Notes under the pieces: generated by a model | What the model was told of the DNA's origin: nothing | Database searches by the model: none | What the model saw: only the letters and a program-made list of their open reading frames with translations | Source of the DNA: Lachnospiraceae bacterium UBA1267 | GTDB lineage: Bacteria; Bacillota; Clostridia; Lachnospirales; Lachnospiraceae | NCBI GenBank assembly: GCA_002308115.1 | Contig: DBVJ01000051.1 | Span: 12,433 to 18,284, forward strand | DNA: 5,852 nt | Direction of reading: 5' to 3' | In this document: positions 1-4,152 of the stretch, piece by piece | Layout: each line of letters opens with the position of its first letter | How positions within the stretch are numbered: the first letter of the stretch is position 1 | Translations under genes and position numbers: made by a program

Positions 1-462
1 GTCGATGGCCTTGATGCCGGTCTGAAGAGGCGTGTCCACGGGACGTCTGGTAATGACGCCCGAGGCCACGCGTTCCACCGGACGGGTCTTGTCGGTCAGG
101 ATCGGGCCCTTGCCGTCGATCGGCTGTCCCAAGGGGTTCACGATGCGTCCGATGAGCGCATCGCCGACCGGCACTTCCGTCACACGGCCGGTGGACTTTA
201 CGATATCGCCTTCTCGCACCGCTTCCGTGTCCGAAAGCAGCACGGCGCCGATGTTGTCCTCTTCCAGGTTCATGACCATGCCGTAGACTTCATTCGGGAA
301 TTCCAGAAGTTCGCCGCTCATGGACTCGGGAAGTCCGCTGATACGGGCGACACCGTCCGCGACCGAAATGACCGTTCCGATCTTGTCTGCCTCGGCTTTT
401 GTATGGAAATTCAGGATCTTCTCTCTGATGACAGAGGAGATCTCTTCTGGTCTCAGCTTCAT
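1..462 (-). CDS. atpA: ATP synthase F1 subunit alpha, N-terminal part (cut by left edge)
   Basis: This is the first 154 codons of the alpha subunit of the F1 head, which carries the non-catalytic nucleotide sites and alternates with beta around gamma. The protein begins [16 protein letters not shown], the usual N-terminal helix that contacts delta. The beta-barrel domain follows (about residues 25-95), including [16 protein letters not shown] and [11 protein letters not shown]. The start of the nucleotide-binding domain follows, with [18 protein letters not shown] and [16 protein letters not shown]. The window ends shortly before the expected Walker A motif (GDRQTGKT in the family), so catalytic-core features cannot be checked. 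The ATG overlaps the atpH stop as ATGA, and AAGGAG (473-468) lies 5 nt upstream, so translation is probably coupled to atpH. A full-length alpha is about 500 residues. The truncation is only the window edge. Identification is very secure. Confidence 0.97.
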   Translation of the reverse strand, partial: MKLRPEEISSVIREKILNFHTKAEADKIGTVISVADGVARISGLPESMSGELLEFPNEVYGMVMNLEEDNIGAVLLSDTEAVREGDIVKSTGRVTEVPVGDALIGRIVNPLGQPIDGKGPILTDKTRPVERVASGVITRRPVDTPLQTGIKAID

Positions 463-959
463 TCGCTCTCCTTGATCTTCATTTCCCTAAGTTCACGTTT
501 CAGGCGTCCGAGCTTCTGGCGGACACTTCCGTCCACCATGCGTCCTCCGAGCCGGATGACAATGCCGCCGATCAGAGACGGATCCACGATCCACTCCGCT
601 TCGATCACACGGTATTTCGCTGTCTCGCGGAGCTTCAGGATGATCTCCTCCTTCTTCTCCTCCGAAAGCGGAAACGCGGTGGTGATGACTGCGGTTCCGA
701 TGCCGGCCTCCCTCTTGGCACGCTCGATAAAAGCACGCAGGATCCCGGGCATCGTCTCTTCACGGCCCTTCTCTACGACCAGGCCGAACAATGCCTGCGT
801 TTCATCCGAGAGAGAAGACGTGACTTCTTCAGCATCTCCCTCCCCTTTGAAAACGCCAAGAAGCGCTTCCGCGTCCCGGAGGCCTTCCTCCAGATGTCCC
901 GCGGAAACGAGCGCTTCATAGAAAGCGTCCCCGTAGATTGTCTCTACTGATCTTGCCAC
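459..959 (-). CDS. atpH: ATP synthase F1 subunit delta (GTG start)
   Basis: This 166-residue protein is the OSCP/delta subunit, which joins the top of the alpha/beta head to the peripheral stalk formed by b. The N-terminal helical domain begins with the family-like [18 protein letters not shown]. The C-terminal region carries the conserved block with [20 protein letters not shown] (about residues 126-145), followed by [14 protein letters not shown]. coli delta is 177 residues, so the length is normal. The start is GTG: it has a well-placed GGAG (970-967) 7 nt upstream, and the reading [11 protein letters not shown] matches where delta proteins normally begin. The gene starts inside atpF (16-nt overlap) and its stop overlaps the atpA start (ATGA), so all three are likely translated in a coupled way. 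Sequence similarity within this family is low, but position and the C-terminal motif make the call firm. Confidence 0.96.
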   Translation of the reverse strand: MARSVETIYGDAFYEALVSAGHLEEGLRDAEALLGVFKGEGDAEEVTSSLSDETQALFGLVVEKGREETMPGILRAFIERAKREAGIGTAVITTAFPLSEEKKEEIILKLRETAKYRVIEAEWIVDPSLIGGIVIRLGGRMVDGSVRQKLGRLKRELREMKIKESE

Positions 960-1462
960 GTGTGTTCTCCGATCTCCTGAAGCGTCTCATTCACGAGCTT
1001 TTCCTGGATCTCGGGGCTCATGTTCCCCGAGACTGCCTTCTCGGCAAGAAGCGCGGCAATATCGACCATCTCATTTTTGAGATCGTCTCTTGCGTGCACT
1101 TTTTCCTGCTCAAGCTCCGCGGCCGCGCGTTCCCTGAGTTTCTGCGCGTCGTTCCGCGCATCCTCCAGGATCTCGTTCCGGTTCTTTAAGGCCTTCTTCC
1201 TGGCATTGTCCAAAATCTCGTTCGCGTCATCCTTCGCGGAAGCCATTTTTGCTTCATACTCCGCTTTCATGGCTTCTGCTTCATGAAGGGAACTTTCCGC
1301 TTCAGAAAGCTCGTCGGAGATCTTCTTTTTCCGCTTTTCCAGCATCTCCCTGACGGGATTGAACAGCAGATAAGACAAGGCAAAGAACAGGATAAAGATC
1401 GCGACGGCGGTCAGGACGACGTCCTGCAGAAGCTGCAGATCGAGTCCGAATATCCGTTCCAT
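944..1462 (-). CDS. atpF: ATP synthase Fo subunit b
   Basis: This 172-residue protein is the b subunit, the peripheral stalk that holds the F1 head static relative to the rotor. One N-terminal membrane segment (about residues 15-34, VVLTAVAIFILFFALSYLLF) is followed by the hinge NPVREMLEKRKKKI. A long, highly charged Ala/Glu/Lys/Arg helix then runs to about residue 150, typical of the b dimer coiled coil. The C-terminal part (MVDIAALLAEKAVSGNMSPE) resembles the delta-contacting region of bacterial b subunits. The length is normal (E. coli b is 156, Bacillus b about 170). The ATG at 1462-1460 has GGAGG 6 nt upstream in the 16-nt gap after atpE. The end overlaps atpH by 16 nt. Only one b gene is visible, as expected for a non-photosynthetic bacterium, in which b is a homodimer. 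Confidence 0.97.
   Translation of the reverse strand: MERIFGLDLQLLQDVVLTAVAIFILFFALSYLLFNPVREMLEKRKKKISDELSEAESSLHEAEAMKAEYEAKMASAKDDANEILDNARKKALKNRNEILEDARNDAQKLRERAAAELEQEKVHARDDLKNEMVDIAALLAEKAVSGNMSPEIQEKLVNETLQEIGEHTWQDQ
967..978 (-). promoter_or_regulatory. Ribosome binding site of atpH, inside atpF
   Basis: On the minus strand AGGAG (978-974) and GGAG (970-967) lie within the last codons of atpF. The second is 7 nt from the GTG at 959-957. This supports GTG as the true atpH start and places initiation of delta translation inside the b-subunit reading frame. Confidence 0.7.
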
Positions 1463-1478
1463 TGAATTCCTCCGGGAA

Positions 1479-1736
1479 TCAGCTTGTGAAAGGTTTTGCG
1501 AACATCAGAAGGATCGCGACGAGAAGGGAATAAAGACCGGTCGTTTCAGCGACGGCCTGTCCCAGGATCATCGTAGAGGTGACGTCGCCTCTGGCACCGG
1601 GATTCCGGCCGACGGCAAGCGCGCCGAAGCCTGCGGCGATGCCCTGTCCGATACCAGGCCCGAGACCTGCGATCATGCAGATGCCGCAGCCGATGGCGGA
1701 GCAGCCGAAGATGAATTCCTGTCCGGTAATGTTCAT
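1479..1736 (-). CDS. atpE: ATP synthase Fo subunit c, sodium-binding type
   Basis: This 85-residue protein is the c subunit (proteolipid) forming the rotor ring. It is a two-helix hairpin. TM1 spans about residues 10-40 and contains the glycine motif GLGPGIGQG (residues 24-32). The polar loop is GRNPGARG (43-50), with the conserved Arg-Asn-Pro that contacts gamma/epsilon. TM2 spans about residues 53-80 and holds the ion carboxylate Glu64 in [14 protein letters not shown]. Gln31, Glu64, Thr65, Thr66 and Tyr69 align with the sodium-site residues described for Ilyobacter/Propionigenium c (Gln32, Glu65, Ser66, Thr67, Tyr70), so Na+ coupling is predicted. Cys12, Cys17 and Cys20 in TM1 are unusual. 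AAGGAGG (1750-1744), 7 nt from the ATG, is the best ribosome site in the operon, fitting the many copies of c needed per enzyme. The gene follows atpB by 42 nt and precedes atpF by 16 nt. Confidence 0.98.
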   Translation of the reverse strand: MNITGQEFIFGCSAIGCGICMIAGLGPGIGQGIAAGFGALAVGRNPGARGDVTSTMILGQAVAETTGLYSLLVAILLMFAKPFTS

Positions 1737-1756
1737 GGTTAATCCTCCTTTTCAGA

Positions 1757-1771
1757 ACGGGCTCTGCCCGT
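1757..1771 (-). repeat. Hairpin in the atpB-atpE gap
   Basis: ACGGGC and GCCCGT form a perfect 6-bp inverted repeat around a 3-nt loop, lying between the atpB stop and the AAGGAGG of atpE. It has no T tract, so it is not a terminator. In the mRNA it would leave the atpE ribosome site just outside the stem. A role in setting atpE expression or mRNA 3'/5' stability is inference. Confidence 0.5.
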
Positions 1772-1778
1772 CATGGAT

Positions 1779-2459
1779 TCAGCTGATCTTGTCGTTGATA
1801 TAAGTCATGGTCAGCATCGTAAACACGTAGGTCTGGATGCAGGCTGAGAAAATGTCCAGATATGCTTCCAGGAAAGCGGAAAGCGGGAACAATGAGATCC
1901 ATCCCAGCATGCCGTACCAGAGCCCCATGATCATGGTGCCTGAAAGGATATTGGCAAACAGACGGAGTCCCAGGGAGATCGGGGTGGAAACGTCGCCGAT
2001 GATGTTCGAGGGAGCCAGGAAGAAATACGGCTTCCCGAACGAGGTGATATAACGCCACTTCTGTGCCTTGATGGCGCTGATCTGAATGACGAAGAACGAG
2101 GTGAGTCCCAGCGCGAAGGTCGTGCCGAAGTCCGCGGTCACGGGCCGGAGTCCGAAGATGCCGCCAAGGTTCGAAACCAGGATGAAGGCAAAAAGCGTAC
2201 CGATAAAGTTCCGGTAGCGATGCGCGTTGGCGCCCATGGCGCCCTGAACCAGAGAATCCAGCTTCTCCACGATGAGCTCCAGAATGTTCTGGAACACACC
2301 GGGCACTTCGTCCGGATGCTTTCTGATCTTATGATGAGCAACGAGGGCCAGCGCCAGAAGCGCAACGAGCACGATGAAAAGGGTCACATGTGTCGTGGTG
2401 ATCCAGAGTGTCTGGCCGAAAAGCTCATATGAAAACAAACCATTGATGGTCGGGACCAT
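1779..2459 (-). CDS. atpB: ATP synthase Fo subunit a
   Basis: This 226-residue protein is the a subunit, the static membrane part that provides the two ion half-channels beside the c ring. Several hydrophobic segments are clear, for example residues 20-40, 86-104, 113-130 and 160-188. The essential arginine is Arg166 in ISLGLRLFANILSGTMIM, which also holds the conserved Asn170. The last helix has CIQTYVFTMLTMTYI, with Gln209 matching the conserved Gln of E. coli a. The motifs GLRPVTADFG and LAPSNIIGDVSTP are also typical. It is somewhat shorter than E. coli a (271), as in many Firmicutes. The start ATG (2459-2457) is preceded by a modest GAGAGG at 8-nt spacing. It is the first gene of the operon here; no atpI is found before it. 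Identification is secure. Confidence 0.97.
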   Translation of the reverse strand: MVPTINGLFSYELFGQTLWITTTHVTLFIVLVALLALALVAHHKIRKHPDEVPGVFQNILELIVEKLDSLVQGAMGANAHRYRNFIGTLFAFILVSNLGGIFGLRPVTADFGTTFALGLTSFFVIQISAIKAQKWRYITSFGKPYFFLAPSNIIGDVSTPISLGLRLFANILSGTMIMGLWYGMLGWISLFPLSAFLEAYLDIFSACIQTYVFTMLTMTYINDKIS

Positions 2460-2476
2460 GCCGTCTGCCTCTCATG

Positions 2477-2496
2477 CCGGGCTCATCCGCGCCCGG
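2477..2496 (-). repeat. GC-rich hairpin in the atp operon leader
   Basis: CCGGGC and GCCCGG form a 6-bp all-GC inverted repeat around an 8-nt loop, 17 nt upstream of the atpB ATG. If the predicted promoter is right, it sits in a leader of about 44 nt and just upstream of the atpB ribosome site. There is no T tract. It may stabilise the mRNA 5' end or tune atpB initiation; this is inference. Confidence 0.4.
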
Positions 2497-2509
2497 ACTC
2501 TAATTGAAA

Positions 2510-2538
2510 ATGTTAACATATAACACTTTGGAAATCAA
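2510..2538 (-). promoter_or_regulatory. Predicted sigma-A promoter of the atp operon
   Basis: On the minus strand TTGATT (2538-2533, 4/6 to consensus) is separated by exactly 17 nt from TAACAT (2515-2510, 4/6). This would start transcription near 2503, about 44 nt before atpB. The -10 overlaps the perfect palindrome TGTTAACA (2511-2518), a possible operator. The element follows directly after the hairpin pair that closes the upstream gene, so a promoter is needed about here. The exact boxes are a by-eye call. Confidence 0.45.
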
Positions 2539-2540
2539 CC

Positions 2541-2566
2541 GGAAGCGGGCTGAAAAACCCGCTTCC
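2541..2566. repeat. Second hairpin between the lipoprotein gene and the atp promoter
   Basis: GGAAGCGGG and CCCGCTTCC form a perfect 9-bp stem with an 8-nt loop. It follows the main terminator (2572-2605) in the direction of transcription. On the minus strand it is followed by GGTTGATTTCC, a weak U tract at best, so it is not a textbook terminator. It could be a back-up terminator, an RNA 3'-end stabiliser, or an insulating element before the atp promoter whose -35 starts 3 nt further on. Confidence 0.55.
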
Positions 2567-2571
2567 GAGAC

Positions 2572-2605
2572 AAAAAAAGACCTCCGCAGGTCTTTTGCGG
2601 AGGTC
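2572..2605 (-). terminator. Rho-independent terminator of the NlpC/P60 lipoprotein gene
   Basis: Read on the minus strand, a perfect 10-bp stem GACCTCCGCA / TGCGGAGGTC (2605-2596 and 2588-2579) with a 7-nt loop is followed at once by seven T residues (2578-2572). It begins 5 nt after the TGA stop of the lipoprotein gene. A competing stem, AAAAGACCT / AGGTCTTTT (2596-2588 and 2583-2575), is possible but has fewer GC pairs. Confidence 0.93.
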
Positions 2606-2610
2606 CTTCT

Positions 2611-3933
2611 TCAGTTGATGACCCGGACCGCGAAGAGCGGATCCCGGTAATAAGCGCTTGAAACGATGATGCCTGTTTCCACAGTTCCCGCGTGCACGAT
2701 CTGTCCGTTCCCGATGTAAAGGGCCACATGTCCCAGATACTTCTGGGAGTTCGAATAGAACAGAAGGTCTCCCGGCTTGATGGTGGAAACCGGAACACGC
2801 GTATACTGTTCCGACTGGCCTGCCGGCGTATAAGACAGCGAATAGCCGAAATGCTGATAGACCAGTGAAGTGAAGCCGGAGCAGTCGGTTCCCGTCACCA
2901 GACTCCGTCCGCCGTGCACGTAAGGATTCCCGACGAACTGAAGCGCATAGGCGACGACAGCGGCTCTCAAGGCATCTTTCGGATCCACCGGGGTTTCCGT
3001 CGCAGGCGGATTGGTGGGCTGAGGCGGGGTCGTCGGTTGAGGCGGACTGGTCGGCTGAGGCGGTCTCGTCTCATTTGCGGCCTGTTCACTCTTTCTCCGG
3101 GCCTCTTCCTCTGCTTTCTGCTTCCGTTCCGCTTCGGCACGAAGCGCAGCTTCATATTCTTCCTGCGCTTTCTTTGCGCGCTCTTCTGCTTCTTTCTTAC
3201 GCTGGAGTTCTGCCGCTTCTTCTTTCAGAGTGATGGCGGTCTTGAATTCCCACCAGTAGTCCAGGCAGCCTGCGTACACATAACCCGTGCTGGATTCGTC
3301 GGACTCGATCTTGGCCCAGCCGTTCTTCAGTTCCTTGATGACAACAAGCGTACCCTTCTGATAATGCGTAAAGACATTGTCATTGTTGGTCATGTCCGGC
3401 TCGCTGCGGACGCGGAGCGCTTCCTCCTTGACCAGTCCCATCAGAACGCCGACTTCTTTCTTCTTGGCTTCAGCTTCCTCGCCGACCAGGAAGAATTCAG
3501 ACTTGATATAGCCTTGCACATTGCCCGAGGTGATGAGATACCATTTGCCGTCCTCTCCGTCCACCTCGTCCAGGATCTCCGCGGCGCAGTTGTTGAAAAT
3601 CTTGCCGACGATCTCGTCTTCGGTCGACGGGCCCGTACGGACGTTGACATAATTCGGAACGACCGCCAGCGCGGTGAGTCCGATCTTCGGAGACTGCGTC
3701 GGCTCCGTAAATGTCTCGGTGGGCGCATCCGTCGGCGGATCGGTCGGTACGACAACCGGCGCGTCGGTGGTCACATCTGCGTAAGGGATCTGTCCCTCGT
3801 TGGAAGCTTCCTCCGTGATACGTTCCCTTGTCGGTACTTCTATGGTTTCGCCGGTCTCGATCCTTCCCGGCATGCAGCCTGAAAGAAGCCCCATTACGAG
3901 AAGAACGGCGAATAAACGATAAAACTTTCTCAT
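2611..3933 (-). CDS. SH3b-SH3b-NlpC/P60 cell-wall peptidase lipoprotein
   Basis: This 440-residue lipoprotein probably hydrolyses peptide cross-links or stems of peptidoglycan (NlpC/P60 enzymes typically cut gamma-D-Glu-diamino acid bonds). The signal peptide is MRKFYRLFAVLLVMGLLSGC, with lipobox LSG-Cys20, so it should be anchored on the outer membrane face. An acidic Pro/Thr linker (about 28-82) comes next. The first SH3b domain (about 86-150) contains VNVRTGPSTEDEIVG; the second (about 160-225) contains LRVRSEPD and ends GYVYAGCL. An Ala/Glu/Lys/Arg-rich helix (232-286) and PPQPT repeats (291-309) lead to the NlpC/P60 domain (about 320-440). Catalytic candidates are Cys351 in GTDCSGFTSLVY, His402 in LGHVALYIGNG and His414 in IVHAGT. 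The start at 3933 is chosen over upstream Met codons because AAAGGAG lies 8 nt before it and the signal peptide begins there. It has its own promoter and terminator, so is probably monocistronic, and is divergent from the CapA-like gene. Substrate is not predictable. Confidence 0.93.
   Translation of the reverse strand: MRKFYRLFAVLLVMGLLSGCMPGRIETGETIEVPTRERITEEASNEGQIPYADVTTDAPVVVPTDPPTDAPTETFTEPTQSPKIGLTALAVVPNYVNVRTGPSTEDEIVGKIFNNCAAEILDEVDGEDGKWYLITSGNVQGYIKSEFFLVGEEAEAKKKEVGVLMGLVKEEALRVRSEPDMTNNDNVFTHYQKGTLVVIKELKNGWAKIESDESSTGYVYAGCLDYWWEFKTAITLKEEAAELQRKKEAEERAKKAQEEYEAALRAEAERKQKAEEEARRKSEQAANETRPPQPTSPPQPTTPPQPTNPPATETPVDPKDALRAAVVAYALQFVGNPYVHGGRSLVTGTDCSGFTSLVYQHFGYSLSYTPAGQSEQYTRVPVSTIKPGDLLFYSNSQKYLGHVALYIGNGQIVHAGTVETGIIVSSAYYRDPLFAVRVIN
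3007..3063 (-). repeat. Tandem 18-bp repeat encoding PPQPT[S/T/N] units
   Basis: Three in-frame 18-bp units (3063-3046, 3045-3028, 3027-3010) encode PPQPTS, PPQPTT and PPQPTN, followed by a partial PP. The copies differ mainly at synonymous or Ser/Thr/Asn positions. They form a stiff polyproline-like linker before the peptidase domain. Copy number could vary between strains by slippage. Confidence 0.85.
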
Positions 3934-3941
3934 TTCTCTGG

Positions 3942-3950
3942 CTCCTTTCC
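3942..3950 (-). promoter_or_regulatory. Ribosome binding site that fixes the NlpC/P60 gene start
   Basis: GGAAAGGAG on the minus strand lies 8 nt before the ATG at 3933-3931. The open frame extends upstream to a Met at 4026, but that longer version lies in and beyond the predicted promoter and would bury the lipobox signal peptide about 30 residues in. Confidence 0.8.
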
Positions 3951-3997
3951 ACGAATCATTCCGGCCGGAAAACACCATTCCGTCAGAATCCGCTTTC

Positions 3998-4026
3998 TTT
4001 ATAACACAAAAAAGCAGAAAAAGCAA
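3998..4026 (-). promoter_or_regulatory. Predicted promoter of the NlpC/P60 lipoprotein gene
   Basis: On the minus strand TTGCTT (4026-4021, 3/6) and TATAAA (4003-3998, 5/6) are separated by 17 nt, giving a start near 3991 and a leader of about 58 nt. The T-rich spacer is common in Firmicutes promoters. Confidence 0.5.
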
Positions 4027-4057
4027 TGAGTGCGCAATATTTTCTTAACACTTCCGT

Positions 4058-4074
4058 CATATCTTCGAAATATG
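4058..4074. repeat. Near-palindrome between the divergent promoters
   Basis: CATATCTTC and GAAATATG form an inverted repeat that is perfect over 8 bp per arm except for one extra C in the left arm, centred on TTCGAA. It lies 10 nt upstream of the CapA-like gene's predicted -35 and about 31 nt upstream of the NlpC gene's -35. That is where a dimeric regulator of one or both genes could bind. Operator function is inference. Confidence 0.4.
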
Positions 4075-4084
4075 CGCTGCGTGC

Positions 4085-4114
4085 TTGACTCGATCTCATG
4101 GATGATGATAAATA
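4085..4114 (+). promoter_or_regulatory. Predicted promoter of the CapA-like lipoprotein gene
   Basis: TTGACT (4085-4090, 5/6 to the -35 consensus) is followed after 16 nt by GATAAA (4107-4112, 4/6), or after 18 nt by TAAATA (4109-4114), in an AT-rich stretch. Transcription would start near 4119-4121, about 33 nt before the ATG. The exact -10 is uncertain because several A/T hexamers overlap. Confidence 0.5.
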
Positions 4115-4123
4115 TATAAGGTT

Positions 4124-4139
4124 AGATGCACTTGCATCT
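4124..4139 (+). repeat. Inverted repeat at the 5' end of the CapA-like gene transcript
   Basis: AGATGC and GCATCT form a 6-bp stem around ACTT, just after the expected transcription start and 3 nt before the CGGAGG ribosome site. It could be a 5'-end hairpin that protects the mRNA or limits ribosome access, or a DNA operator overlapping the start. It includes the ATG at 4126, which I do not regard as the start codon. Confidence 0.45.
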
Positions 4140-4141
4140 GT

Positions 4142-4147
4142 CGGAGG
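4142..4147 (+). promoter_or_regulatory. Ribosome binding site that fixes the CapA-like gene start
   Basis: CGGAGG lies 5 nt before the ATG at 4153. It selects this start over the in-frame ATG at 4126, whose only upstream purine run is a weak AAGG and which would sit inside a hairpin. The chosen start also gives a normal lipoprotein signal peptide. Confidence 0.8.
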
Positions 4148-4152
4148 CGTTT

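Noticed and set aside
403..921. Plus-strand open frame of 172 codons opposite atpH
   Set aside because: It is antisense to delta, Ser/Arg-rich and without family features.
2472..2486. Four-codon upstream frame ATG-AGC-CCG-GCA-TGA in the atpB leader (minus strand)
   Set aside because: It is too short to judge, lies in the leader hairpin and has no good ribosome site; such short frames arise by chance.
2541..2605. Adjacent hairpins considered as a riboswitch or an attenuator of the atp operon
   Set aside because: The predicted atp promoter is downstream of both, and the stem with the T7 tract follows directly after the lipoprotein stop codon; no aptamer-like conserved core is visible.
2914..3882. 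Plus-strand open frame of 322 codons, Arg/Phe/Leu-rich, opposite the NlpC/P60 lipoprotein gene
   Set aside because: It is fully antisense to a gene with clear domains, has strongly biased composition typical of an antisense frame of GC-rich coding DNA, and shows no recognisable motif.
3934..4026. N-terminal extension of the NlpC/P60 protein to a Met at 4026
   Set aside because: It would start within the predicted promoter and place the lipobox about 50 residues in. The start at 3933 has a strong ribosome site.
4126..4152. Upstream in-frame ATG adding nine residues to the CapA-like protein
   Set aside because: It lies inside a hairpin with only a weak ribosome site. The ATG at 4153 has CGGAGG at good spacing and begins a standard lipoprotein signal peptide.
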